NCBI RefSeq assembly: GCF_014692675.1
Contig: NZ_JABFCZ010000011.1
Span: forward strand, 1 to 64,000
DNA: 64,000 bases
Reading direction: 5' to 3'
Source of the DNA: Roseibium aggregatum
GTDB taxonomy: Bacteria; Pseudomonadota; Alphaproteobacteria; Rhizobiales; Stappiaceae
Shown here piece after piece: positions 17,079-26,058 of this stretch; positions within the stretch are counted from its first letter, which is position 1; every line of letters starts with the position of its first letter. The notes under the pieces were generated by a model. The model ran no database searches. It was not told the DNA's origin and worked only from the letters and a program-made list of their open reading frames with translations. A program made the position numbers and the translations under genes.

Positions 17079-18620
17079 GTGATCAAGTCTATGAAATCGG
17101 CCGTGCGGAGTGCGGTCGCGCTGGCCGTCTTCGGCTCTTCTTGCGTTGGCGCGAGTTCCGTTTTTGCCGCCGATGCCCTGAAATATCGTGACGACCTGAC
17201 GCCCAAGGACCGCAAGCGCGTCGCGCGTGTCGTCGCCCCGGGGACGGATTTTTCAAAGCCGGAAATGTTCGAACCCATGTCCGGCGGCGCGGCCACGTCC
17301 ACCAAGCTGATCAACCGGGATGCCTATTCCCATTTTTCCGCGAACATCACATTCGAGGAAGAGCAGACCTTCAAGATCGGCAACGGCCTGTTCCGGAAGA
17401 TGTGGGCCTCGTCGCCCTCCTCCACGCAGGCGTCGGACGGGTTGGGCCCGCTCTATAACGCCCGTTCCTGCCAGGGCTGCCATCTGAAGGACGGCCGTGG
17501 CCGTCCGCCGCTTGCCGGCGAGGACGCGGTGTCGCTGTTCCTGCGCCTGTCGATCCCGCCGCAGAATAGCGAACAGGAAGCAGCCCTTGCTTCGAAGGCC
17601 GCGTTGCGCATTCCCGAGCCGACCTACGGCGGTCAGTTCCAGACCTTTGCGGTGACCGGCCTGTCCGGCGAAGGCCGGTTCGATATCGAGCTGGAAGAAA
17701 TCGAGGTGCCGCTTAACGGCGGCGAGGTGGCGGTTTTGCAAAAGCCAACCTACAAGGTCCGCGATCTCGGCTTCGGTCCGATGCATGCCGATACGATGAT
17801 TTCGCCGCGGGTGGCGCCGCCGATGATCGGCATGGGTCTCCTGCAGGCAATCCATCCGGGTGACATCGAGGCTCTGGCCGATCCGGAGGACCAGGATGGC
17901 GACGGCATTTCCGGCAAGGTCAGTCGGGTACGGGACCCCCGGAGCGGTGAATTGACGATCGGCCGTTTCGGCTGGAAGGCGTCCAACCCGACCGTGCGCG
18001 ACCAGGCGGCGGACGCCTTTTCCGGCGATATCGGCATCGGCACGCCGGACCGGCCGGATCCTTACGGAGACTGCACCGATGCGCAGACGGATTGCCGAAA
18101 GAGGCCGACCGGCGAACAGACGCAGCTCGGCGATACGGAAGCCCCCGATCCGGTCATGGATCTGGTCACCTTCTATTCGGAAAATCTTGCAGTACCCGCC
18201 CGTCGCGCCTTCGACGATCCGGTGGTTCTGCGCGGCAAGGAGCTGTTTCACGAGATCGGCTGCATCGGTTGCCACAATCCGAAATTCGTGACCAGCCGCA
18301 AGGCGGAGAACAAGGCACACCGGTTCCAGCTGATCTGGCCCTATACGGACATGCTCCTGCACGACATGGGGGAAGGGCTTGCCGACCACCGTCCCGTCGG
18401 CGATGCATCGGGCAGCGAATGGCGGACACCGCCCCTTTGGGGGATCGGCCTGACGGAAACCGTCAACGACCACACCCGCTTCCTGCATGACGGGCGCGCG
18501 CGCAATTTGCTCGAAGCCGTGTTATGGCATGGAGGCGAAGCCCAGCCGGCTCGCGATCAGGTCGTCGAGCTTAGTCCGGCCGACCGGGCCGCCCTCATCC
18601 GTTTCCTGGAGTCGCTTTGA
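17079..18620 (+). CDS. Di-heme DUF1111 c-type cytochrome-like oxidoreductase
   Basis: The 513-residue protein has a signal peptide (through SSVFA, about residue 30) and two CXXCH heme motifs: CQGCH at 131-135 and CIGCH at 395-399. The DUF1111 family (often named di-heme or thiol oxidoreductase) is distantly related to MauG and cytochrome c peroxidases. The C-terminal part ends with LHDGRARNLLEAVLWHGGEA, a conserved family stretch. Start is GTG 17079 or ATG 17091; neither has a strong ribosome site. Its stop overlaps the ATG of the next gene (TGATG). It probably moves electrons in the periplasm, perhaps to change the iron redox state during uptake. Confidence 0.9.
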   Translation: MIKSMKSAVRSAVALAVFGSSCVGASSVFAADALKYRDDLTPKDRKRVARVVAPGTDFSKPEMFEPMSGGAATSTKLINRDAYSHFSANITFEEEQTFKIGNGLFRKMWASSPSSTQASDGLGPLYNARSCQGCHLKDGRGRPPLAGEDAVSLFLRLSIPPQNSEQEAALASKAALRIPEPTYGGQFQTFAVTGLSGEGRFDIELEEIEVPLNGGEVAVLQKPTYKVRDLGFGPMHADTMISPRVAPPMIGMGLLQAIHPGDIEALADPEDQDGDGISGKVSRVRDPRSGELTIGRFGWKASNPTVRDQAADAFSGDIGIGTPDRPDPYGDCTDAQTDCRKRPTGEQTQLGDTEAPDPVMDLVTFYSENLAVPARRAFDDPVVLRGKELFHEIGCIGCHNPKFVTSRKAENKAHRFQLIWPYTDMLLHDMGEGLADHRPVGDASGSEWRTPPLWGIGLTETVNDHTRFLHDGRARNLLEAVLWHGGEAQPARDQVVELSPADRAALIRFLESL

Positions 18621-19693
18621 TGCGTTTTCTGATCTTCGCCGCCTGTATCTGGACCATCGCCGGACCGGCGGGGGCACAGGACTTTTCCGCCAATATCACA
18701 TCGAGCATTGAGGGCTATATCCGGCCGGCTGCGGACGGATTTGCCAGCGCGGCTGACGACCTGCCGCCTGCCATCGATGCGGTTTGCGCGGAAACCACCG
18801 CGGAAACGAAAGCGGTGTTTGCAAAGAAATACGGTGATGCCGTCACCGCCTTCGCGAAGATTTCCTTCCTCCGCTACGGCCCGCTGCTGGAAGACGATCG
18901 CCTGAACCGCCTGGCGTTCATGCCCGATCCGCGCGGAATCGCCCAAAGGCAGATCCGCAAAATCCTCGCCACGAAGGACGAAACGGCCACCGATGCCGCG
19001 GCCCTCAAGGACAAGAGCGTTGCGGTTCAGGGCCTGACGGCCCTGCAGCTCATCGCCTTCGACAAGGACGGCGAGGTCGCGCTCGGCGATCCGGGCAAGA
19101 CGCGGGATTTCATCTGCGGCTATGCAAAGGCGATCGCCGTCAATGTGGCCCAGGTGGCGGACGACGTGGCAGCCGCCTGGGATGATCCGGACGGCTACAG
19201 TTCGGTGCTGCTTTCGCCGGGGTCGAAGAACGATCACGTGCGCACCAGCAAGGATGCCATGGAGGTGATCTTCAATGCCCTTGTCACCGGGTTGGTCATC
19301 GCCAAGGACCAGGACGTTCTGCCGGCGCTGGGCAAGGGGCCGGATAGTGCGAAACCGAACCGGGTTCCCTTTTCCCGCTCCGGAAACGGGATCGCCTATG
19401 TGGGTGCCGAACTCAAAGGCATCGAAGACGCTCTGCGCGTTGCCGGGTTCGAACCCGTGCTGGACGAGGAATATGCCTGGATACCGGATTCGATCTATTT
19501 CGAATTCGGAAACGCCCAGAACCTTCTGGCGGGCATCGCCCCGCCGATCCGCCAATCCATCGAGGATGGCGACACCTATAACAAGCTCAAGGTTCTGACC
19601 CTGACCATCAACAGTCTGCGCGACACGATGGCGGGCGAACTGGCGGGCGCTCTTTCCCTATCAGGAGGCTTCAATGCGCTGGATGGCGACTGA
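18620..19693 (+). CDS. Divergent imelysin-family exported protein lacking the GxHxxE motif
   Basis: The 357-residue protein has a short signal peptide (ending GPAGAQ, about residue 21). Its layout follows the imelysin fold: the N-terminal SIEGYIRPAADGFASAADDL resembles the family start. At the place of the GxHxxE signature it has GLTALQLIAF, so the metal-site His and Glu are replaced. This is the usual second imelysin-like gene of such operons. It overlaps the DUF1111 gene at its start and the DUF1513 gene at its end, so the three are tightly coupled. It may be a structural partner rather than a metal-binding protein. Confidence 0.82.
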   Translation: MRFLIFAACIWTIAGPAGAQDFSANITSSIEGYIRPAADGFASAADDLPPAIDAVCAETTAETKAVFAKKYGDAVTAFAKISFLRYGPLLEDDRLNRLAFMPDPRGIAQRQIRKILATKDETATDAAALKDKSVAVQGLTALQLIAFDKDGEVALGDPGKTRDFICGYAKAIAVNVAQVADDVAAAWDDPDGYSSVLLSPGSKNDHVRTSKDAMEVIFNALVTGLVIAKDQDVLPALGKGPDSAKPNRVPFSRSGNGIAYVGAELKGIEDALRVAGFEPVLDEEYAWIPDSIYFEFGNAQNLLAGIAPPIRQSIEDGDTYNKLKVLTLTINSLRDTMAGELAGALSLSGGFNALDGD

Positions 19694-20831
19694 CCGTGTA
19701 GCAATTAGCCGGCGTGCACTGCTGGCAGGTCTTGGCGGAATTGCGGCCCTGAGTGCCGGCCATTTTTCCGCCTTTGCCGGCGGTGCGGCGCTTCTGGAAG
19801 AAAGCGCGCTCGATTATCCGCTCTTTGCCAGCGCGCGCCGGGAGGCTGACGGCAGCTACGGGATCGCCATCATCGATGATGCCGGCCAGGAACTTGCCCG
19901 TGTTGCGCTGCCAGGCCGCGGCCACGGCATCGCGGTCTCTCCGGACGGGCGGCGGTTCATGGCCTTTGCCCGGCGTCCGGGCACGTTTGCGCTGCTGATC
20001 GACCCGTTCGAACGGACCGAGCCGCAGGTGCTGACCTCCATCGAAGGTCGGCATTTCTACGGTCATGGCTGTTTTTCTCCCGATGGCCGGCTGGTCTATG
20101 CGGTGGAGAATGACTATGACGCCGTGCGCGGCGTTCTCGGCGTTTATGACGTCAGCGGACGGCAGATCCGGCGGATCGGCGAGATCGAGACCGGCGGAAT
20201 CGGCCCCCACGACATTCTCCTTGCCGAAGGCGGCAAGGTTCTGGTCGTCGCCAACGGCGGGATCGAGACCCATCCGTCGCGGCCGCGCGAAAAGCTCAAT
20301 CTCGACACAATGCAGCCGTCAGTCGTCTTTCTGGACCGGGAACGCGGCGACCTGCTGGCGCAGCACAGTCTGAGTCAAAACCTGCATCAGCTTTCCCTGC
20401 GCCACATGGCGCTGGACGGGCAGGGTAAAGTCTGGGTCGGCGGGCAGTTCGAAGGCGACAAGAGCCTTTCACCACCACTGGTGGCGCACATGACCCGCGA
20501 TAGCGGTCCGACGCTCACGGAGGTCCCGTCGGCGCTGGCGTCCGGCCTGCAGAGCTACATCGGTTCGGTCGTCGTCAATGCATCCGGCGATGTGATTGCC
20601 ACATCCGCTCCGCGCGGCGGGCAGGTCCTGTTCTGGGCGGCGGAGACCGGCGCCTTTCTCGGGGCCGATCAGGTCGTCGACGGTTGCGGCCTGGCGCCGC
20701 TCGACGCCTCCGGCTTCCTTATTTCCGACGGCACCGGCGGGCTGCGCTATGCGGAAGATCCGCAGTCCCTGCCGGAGATCCTGGCCCGCCCGCCGGGGAT
20801 TTCCTGGGACAACCACATGGTGACTTTGTAA
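19674..20831 (+). CDS. DUF1513 exported beta-propeller-like protein
   Basis: The 385-residue protein starts inside the end of the previous gene (20-bp overlap, preceded by AGGAGG). An N-terminal SRRALLAGLGGIAAL segment looks like a twin-arginine-type signal, which would fit export of a folded, cofactor-bound protein. The body consists of repeated GHGIAVSPDGRRF- and HGCFSPDGRLVYAVE-type strands, as in DUF1513 proteins of the YVTN/WD beta-propeller group. Biochemical function is unknown. Constant pairing with imelysin and DUF1111 genes, also seen in Pseudomonas, points to a shared periplasmic complex tied to iron. Confidence 0.85.
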   Translation: MRWMATDRVAISRRALLAGLGGIAALSAGHFSAFAGGAALLEESALDYPLFASARREADGSYGIAIIDDAGQELARVALPGRGHGIAVSPDGRRFMAFARRPGTFALLIDPFERTEPQVLTSIEGRHFYGHGCFSPDGRLVYAVENDYDAVRGVLGVYDVSGRQIRRIGEIETGGIGPHDILLAEGGKVLVVANGGIETHPSRPREKLNLDTMQPSVVFLDRERGDLLAQHSLSQNLHQLSLRHMALDGQGKVWVGGQFEGDKSLSPPLVAHMTRDSGPTLTEVPSALASGLQSYIGSVVVNASGDVIATSAPRGGQVLFWAAETGAFLGADQVVDGCGLAPLDASGFLISDGTGGLRYAEDPQSLPEILARPPGISWDNHMVTL

Positions 20832-20955
20832 GGGCCGGTCTCTAGGCCCGAACAGTCCCGGACAAGCTTCACGTCGCGTTCTTGCCAAAATGAGGCCTCA
20901 CACTTATTGCGGGCTTGTCATAAACTGGCCCCGAATCGTGATGGGGAAAGGCGGC

Positions 20956-23820
20956 ATGCGGCGGCTACTGATCGGACTTGGAGCGTTTTTCTTCCTGCTG
21001 GTAACATTCGTGCTGGCAGTCCCCTTCTTTTTGCCCAAGGACGCCATCAAGCAGCAGGTCGTCTCCGTGGTGGAGAACCAGCTCGGCTGGCGGCTCCGCC
21101 TCGACGGACCGGTCAGCCTGTCGCTGTTGCCCGGGTTTTCGCTGACGGCGGAAAACGTCGGCCTGTCCGGCGAGGCGGGCGCCGACGGGATCGAGTTCGC
21201 CAAGGCGGAAGCCGTCAATTTCGGCCTGGCCTGGGAAGGCCTGTTCGGCGGCGAAATCCGGCTCACCGGGATCGAGCTCAGGAAACCTGATATCTTCCTC
21301 GAAATCGGCCCCTCCGGTACGACCAGCTGGCAGCCGCGCCGACGGTTCGATGAAACGGAAAGTCCGGACACTTCCTCGGCACAGACTGCCGAAACGCCCG
21401 CGCCGTCAGCTCCGGAAAGCGATGAACCCCCTGCGACCCGCGAAGCCGGTTTCATTAAGAAGATCGGCGTCGACCGGTTCGAGATCTCCCAGGGCAATGT
21501 GGTCTATTCGAACCGCCAAACCGGTGAAAAGCTGGAACTCAAGGCGCTCGACCTGACCGTTTCTGCTCCCGACCTGGAAGGGGACGTCGACCTGGATGGC
21601 AAGTTCGTCTGGCAGGACAATCCGGTTGCCGTTGCCGGTTCCATTACCGCACCCCTGTCGTTCGTCGGCGGCGAGGACGTACCTGTTTCGCTGAAGGTTT
21701 CAAGCGGCGATGCGTCGTTCGCCGTTTCGGGAAAGGCGGGCCTCAATCCCGCGCAGGCCGATGTGACGATCTCCGCATCGGGGCCGTCGGTCAGCCAGTT
21801 GGCCGCCCTGTTCGGAAAACCGCTTCCGCGGGATCCCGGCAGTTTCTCCATGGAAGGCAAGCTCGCGGGCAACGAGGCGGCGTTTTCCCTGAGCGATCTT
21901 CAGGCGACGGTGGGAAGTTTCGATCTCGGCGGATCCTTCGATGCCGATCTCGCCGGACAGTTTCCTGCCCTTTCCGGGCGGATGGTGCTCGACAAGGGGT
22001 CGCTTGCCGATCTGCTTGCGCTTGCCGGACAGGATCTTGCCGCTTCCGGCAACCTGAAGGCGGATCTGGCATTCACCGCCAGCGGGGTGGATGCGCCCGA
22101 ATTGCTCGCCAGCCTGAACCTGAAGGGGGATGCGCATCTTGATGGCGGCGAAGTTTCGGGACTGGGTCTCGCCTCGGTCGCCGGCGGCGATCCGGCAGCC
22201 GATACGATCAAGGACATCTCCCTTTCCCTCAATGTGGACGGGCTCGACGGTCCGCTTGCCCTGAACGGCGGCATGTCCTGGCGCGGCGAAGGCTTTACGG
22301 TGACCGGCAAGGCAACGCCCGCGCCGCTTCTTGCCGGCATCGCCGCACCGGTTTCCGCGCAGATCAAGGGGCAGCGTTTTTCGGCCGGCTTCGACGGCCG
22401 GATCCAGAGCAGGGGCGACCTGGAAGGGGCCTTGTCGCTCGAGACCGCGGATCTGCGCTCCCTGCTCGCCTGGGTCGGCCAGCCGGTCTCGGCCGGAAGC
22501 GGTCTGAAGACCTTCAAGGTGTCGGGCCTTTTTTCGGCCCAGGACAACGGCATCGGGTTCGAGGAAACGAGTTTCGTTCTGGACAAGACCTCCGGCCGGG
22601 CAAAAGGGCGGGTCACGTTCGGCCAGGTACCCACGGTGACCGCCAATCTTGATTTGGGCACGCTTGTTCTCGATCCTTATCTGGGCGGTGAGGCTGCGTC
22701 TTCAGGATCGAACGGCGGCAAGACATCCGGTGGCGGCGGTAATGGCGGTTCATCCGGTTCCGGCGGCGGCTGGAGCACGGCGCCGATCGATTTTTCCGGC
22801 CTGAAGGCCGTCAACGCCGATTTTTCGGTGACGAGCAAGGAGATCGTCTGGGACCAGCTCCGCATCGGCAACAGCGTTCTGAAGACCACGATCAAGAACG
22901 GTGTCCTGATCGCGGATCTCCAGAAGCTCAGCCTTTACGAAGGAAAGGCGACCGGCAAGGTGACCCTGAACGGCGCGGGCACGGCGGCGGGCGTCAAGGC
23001 TTCGTTCCATCTTGAAAATCTTGATGCCCATCCGTTCCTGCGCGATGCGGCGGATACCCGCTGGCTGCACGGACGGGCGTTCATGGATATGGACCTGGCG
23101 GCGGTCGGCGGCTCCGAGCGCCAACTGGTGGAAAACCTCAACGGCACGGCGCGGGTCGAATTCGCCGACGGCTCTCTTCGGGGCATCAACATTCCCCAGA
23201 TCGTGCGCGGTCTTTCGGTGAAGACGCTGCTCGGCTGGGCGGAAAGCTCTGAAGAAAAGACCGATTTCAGTTCCATGTCGGCGAATTTCAAGATTGCAAA
23301 CGGCATTGCCGTCACGGACGATTTCTCGCTCATCGGCCCGCTGGTCCGGGTGAGCGGCGGCGGATCGACGAACATGCCGGAGCGCACGCTCGACTGGCGC
23401 GTGGAGCCGAAAATCGTTCCGACGCTCGAAGGCCAGGCACCGGCGCCACGTGCCAAGGGCGAGGACAAGAAACTGGCCGGCCTGGGCGTGCCCGTCATCG
23501 CCAAGGGCCCGTGGGACAATCCAAGGATCTATCCCGATATCGCCGGGATCCTGGAGAACCCGGAAGCCGCCTACAAGCAGCTGCAAAGCATCGGCGGCGA
23601 TCTGGTGAAGTCCCTCAAGGACAAGAAACCCGACGATGCGCTGGCCGATGTCGCGAACGAGGCGATCAAGCGGGCGACCGGCGGCAAGACGCAGATCGAC
23701 ATTCAGAAAGTCATTGAGGGCGACGTCAACGATCAGGACGTGCTGAAGGCGGTCGAGGAAGGCTTCGGACTGCCCTCCGGTCTGCTGGGGTCCTTCGGCA
23801 AGAAAAAGAAGGACGAATAG
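20956..23820 (+). CDS. AsmA-family protein
   Basis: About 954 residues with one N-terminal membrane segment (LLIGLGAFFFLLVTFVLAVPFF) and a long periplasmic body. The N-terminal AsmA domain shows the typical LGWRLRLDGPVSLSLLPGFSLTAENVGLSG. A glycine/serine-rich linker lies at about residues 577-603, and the C-terminal AsmA_2 part contains VEFADGSLRGINIPQIVRGL. AsmA-like proteins form bridges for phospholipid transport to, or assembly at, the outer membrane. The ATG at 20956 is preceded by GGGGAAAGG; the frame is open further upstream. It is a single gene after the imelysin operon. Confidence 0.9.
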   Translation: MRRLLIGLGAFFFLLVTFVLAVPFFLPKDAIKQQVVSVVENQLGWRLRLDGPVSLSLLPGFSLTAENVGLSGEAGADGIEFAKAEAVNFGLAWEGLFGGEIRLTGIELRKPDIFLEIGPSGTTSWQPRRRFDETESPDTSSAQTAETPAPSAPESDEPPATREAGFIKKIGVDRFEISQGNVVYSNRQTGEKLELKALDLTVSAPDLEGDVDLDGKFVWQDNPVAVAGSITAPLSFVGGEDVPVSLKVSSGDASFAVSGKAGLNPAQADVTISASGPSVSQLAALFGKPLPRDPGSFSMEGKLAGNEAAFSLSDLQATVGSFDLGGSFDADLAGQFPALSGRMVLDKGSLADLLALAGQDLAASGNLKADLAFTASGVDAPELLASLNLKGDAHLDGGEVSGLGLASVAGGDPAADTIKDISLSLNVDGLDGPLALNGGMSWRGEGFTVTGKATPAPLLAGIAAPVSAQIKGQRFSAGFDGRIQSRGDLEGALSLETADLRSLLAWVGQPVSAGSGLKTFKVSGLFSAQDNGIGFEETSFVLDKTSGRAKGRVTFGQVPTVTANLDLGTLVLDPYLGGEAASSGSNGGKTSGGGGNGGSSGSGGGWSTAPIDFSGLKAVNADFSVTSKEIVWDQLRIGNSVLKTTIKNGVLIADLQKLSLYEGKATGKVTLNGAGTAAGVKASFHLENLDAHPFLRDAADTRWLHGRAFMDMDLAAVGGSERQLVENLNGTARVEFADGSLRGINIPQIVRGLSVKTLLGWAESSEEKTDFSSMSANFKIANGIAVTDDFSLIGPLVRVSGGGSTNMPERTLDWRVEPKIVPTLEGQAPAPRAKGEDKKLAGLGVPVIAKGPWDNPRIYPDIAGILENPEAAYKQLQSIGGDLVKSLKDKKPDDALADVANEAIKRATGGKTQIDIQKVIEGDVNDQDVLKAVEEGFGLPSGLLGSFGKKKKDE

Positions 23821-23829
23821 TCCACAGCC

Positions 23830-24210
23830 TCAATAGGGCGACGGGCCGTAGGAGTTCGAGCCACGAGTTCCGCCCTGCAGGGACCAGATGAACAGGAGCA
23901 GCGCGCCGATCAGCGGCACGAAGACGATGAAAAGCCACAGGCCGGACCTGTCGATGTCATGCAGCCGGCGCACGCTGACGGTGAGGCTCGGGAAGAACAG
24001 CAGAAGATTGGTGACGAGGCTTGCGGGACTTTTGCCGTCCAGGGCCATGGCACTCTGTCCGAAGGACGGTGCGATGAAATAAATGTCCACCAGGACCATG
24101 GAGACGGCGACGAGGAATGCGAAGAGCATCCACCACCAGTATTCGGCCCGGTTCGCACGGCCTGAGAATGTGAAATAATTCGAAAGTACAGTATCGGCTG
24201 CCTGAAACAT
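23830..24210 (-). CDS. DUF805 inner-membrane protein
   Basis: The 126-residue protein has the DUF805 opening YFTFSGRANRAEYWWWMLF, three to four hydrophobic helices, and the conserved VRRLHDIDRSG before the last helix. The tail is polar and ends NSYGPSPY. The ATG at 24210 follows GGGGGCG; an in-frame upstream ATG at 24255 has no such site. The function of DUF805 proteins is unknown. It lies downstream of phnN on the same strand with a 95-bp gap and is probably an independent gene. Confidence 0.88.
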   Translation of the reverse strand: MFQAADTVLSNYFTFSGRANRAEYWWWMLFAFLVAVSMVLVDIYFIAPSFGQSAMALDGKSPASLVTNLLLFFPSLTVSVRRLHDIDRSGLWLFIVFVPLIGALLLFIWSLQGGTRGSNSYGPSPY

Positions 24211-24305
24211 TGTAAGCGCCCCCAAATACATACGTATACCGGGGGAGAATGGCACAGCCTGTTCAATTTCCGATTAAGCGACTAGGTTTGTAAAACCTTA
24301 AAAAT

Positions 24306-24887
24306 TTACGTCAATTTTTCCATTATTCTGTCCAGAGCCTCTTCGACCGTTCCCGTGTTTTCGATGCAGGCCATGTTCGGGACATCGGGCATGTCAAACC
24401 GGGAGCGGTCGAGCCGCCGTTCAATCTCTTCGCGGCTTTCGCGGCCCCGGGCCGCGAGCCGTTCCGCCAGAACGGCCTTCGGTGCGGTGATCAGCAGGAC
24501 CAGAAGATTTTCATATTTTTCCAGTGCGTCGGGAAGGGCATGGCGGGAGCCATTGGCGATGACAGTGCCGCCCGCCTTGATGAAATCGTCCAGGTCCGGC
24601 GGCAGAATGTAGCCGAGGCCGTGGGCGCGCCATGCGAGCGCATAACGGCCGGCCGCAATGGCGGCGTCATAGTCGGCCTCGGTGATCGGAACATGGGTCT
24701 CGGTCGCGCCATCCGCCGGACGGGTGATCTGGCGGGTCGCGAACCGGAAGCGGGGATCATCCGCCAGGCGGTCCCTGAGTGCATTCAGCAGCGTGTCCTT
24801 GCCGGCGCCGCTCGGGCCGACAACGAGGACCATTTTTCCCGGTCCGGGTTTCGTGTTGCTGTCCGCCTGCATGGCTGTTCCGGTCAT
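24306..24887 (-). CDS. phnN: Ribose 1,5-bisphosphate phosphokinase PhnN
   Basis: The 193-residue guanylate-kinase-like protein has a P-loop (VVGPSGAGKDTLL, about residues 22-34) and the family stretches RFATRQITRP and LITAPKAVLAERLAARGR. In the C-P lyase pathway it phosphorylates ribose 1,5-bisphosphate to PRPP, recycling the ribosyl part. I chose the ATG at 24887, 28 bp after phnM; the frame is open further upstream, but that part is antisense to phnM. It is the last gene of the phn cluster. No clear terminator follows. Confidence 0.93.
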   Translation of the reverse strand: MTGTAMQADSNTKPGPGKMVLVVGPSGAGKDTLLNALRDRLADDPRFRFATRQITRPADGATETHVPITEADYDAAIAAGRYALAWRAHGLGYILPPDLDDFIKAGGTVIANGSRHALPDALEKYENLLVLLITAPKAVLAERLAARGRESREEIERRLDRSRFDMPDVPNMACIENTGTVEEALDRIMEKLT

Positions 24888-24915
24888 CACCGCTTTGATT
24901 TCCCGTGTTCCTTGT

Positions 24916-26058
24916 TCAGGCGACCCTGCGGCCTTCGCGCCAGACGCCGCGCACGATCGGTATGTTGCCGACGAGCCTGACTTGCACCATGTCGGCGCGC
25001 TTGTCCGTTTCCAGGGTTCCCCGATCATCGAGGCCGATCGCCCTGGCCGGTGTCGAGGTTACGGTCGCAATCGCCTGCGGCAGGCTGATGCTGTCAACTT
25101 CCTCGGCCAGCTGGAAGGCGGCCTGCACCAGGGAGACGGGCACGTAATCGGACGAGAGCACGTCGAGGCAGCCGGCTTCGGCCAATTCCCGGGCAGAGAT
25201 ATTGCCCGAGTGCGAGCCGCCGCGCACCACATTGGGAGCGCCCATCAGGACGCTCATGCCGGCCTGCCGCGACGCCCGGGCCGCTTCGATCGTCGTCGGG
25301 AATTCGGCAATACGGGTGCCGAGATCCACGGCCTCTTCGACATGCTCGACAGTTGCGTCGTCGTGGCTTGCGATCGCGATACCGCGCGCATGGGCGTCGG
25401 CTGCAAGCGCCTTGCGGTTGTTCGGCGCGATGTCGCCGGCGCGGGACTGGCGGTCCTTGATGAAGGCCTCCATCTCCGCGTCGGAAAAGCCCTTCTTGCC
25501 CTGGTAGTAGATCTTGTAGGCGTCCAGAGACACGAACTGGCGCTGGCCCGGGGTGTGATCCATCAGCGACATCAGGCGCACGCGGCTGTCGGTTTCGAAG
25601 AACTTGTAGGCTTCCAGGACGTCGGGGGCAGAGACCTCGCAGCGCAGGTGGATGAAGTGGTCCGCGCGAAACCGGTTTTCGTCCTGGCCCTGCTCGATGG
25701 CGTCGGCGAGCTGGCGCATGTCCGGTGCGCGCAGGTCCGCATCCTCGTCCATGCCGACGCGGAGCGCATCGAACACGGTGGTGATGCCGGCACAGGCGAT
25801 CTGGGCGTCATGGGCCTGGACCGCGGAGACCGGGTTCCACCGTACCTTCGGGCGCGGCGCGTAATGGACTTCCAGGTGATCGGTGTGCAGTTCGATCAGG
25901 CCGGGCAGAAGGTAGTCACCCTCGCAGTCGTGGCCGGCGACGGAGGTTGCGCCGCCGATATCGGCGATCCTGCCGCTGTCGCAGGTCAGGCTGCCGTCGA
26001 TCACGCTGTCCGGAAGGATCAGGCGGGCGTTCTTGAAAACGGTCGGTTCGGCGCTCAT
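24916..26058 (-). CDS. phnM: RPnTP diphosphatase PhnM
   Basis: The 380-residue amidohydrolase-fold enzyme removes diphosphate from alpha-D-ribose 1-methylphosphonate 5-triphosphate, the product of PhnGHL(I). The metal-site motif PGLIELHTDHLE is at about residues 51-62, and further ligands are likely in ASHDDATVEHV. Late conserved parts include SSDYVPVSLVQAAFQL. Its ATG overlaps the stop of the DUF1045 gene (ATGA). Length and motifs match PhnM well. Confidence 0.95.
   Translation of the reverse strand: MSAEPTVFKNARLILPDSVIDGSLTCDSGRIADIGGATSVAGHDCEGDYLLPGLIELHTDHLEVHYAPRPKVRWNPVSAVQAHDAQIACAGITTVFDALRVGMDEDADLRAPDMRQLADAIEQGQDENRFRADHFIHLRCEVSAPDVLEAYKFFETDSRVRLMSLMDHTPGQRQFVSLDAYKIYYQGKKGFSDAEMEAFIKDRQSRAGDIAPNNRKALAADAHARGIAIASHDDATVEHVEEAVDLGTRIAEFPTTIEAARASRQAGMSVLMGAPNVVRGGSHSGNISARELAEAGCLDVLSSDYVPVSLVQAAFQLAEEVDSISLPQAIATVTSTPARAIGLDDRGTLETDKRADMVQVRLVGNIPIVRGVWREGRRVA

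Noticed and set aside
15841..18488. Two long minus-strand frames opposite the imelysin and DUF1111 genes
   Set aside because: They are antisense to genes with signal peptides and CXXCH motifs and carry no motifs themselves.
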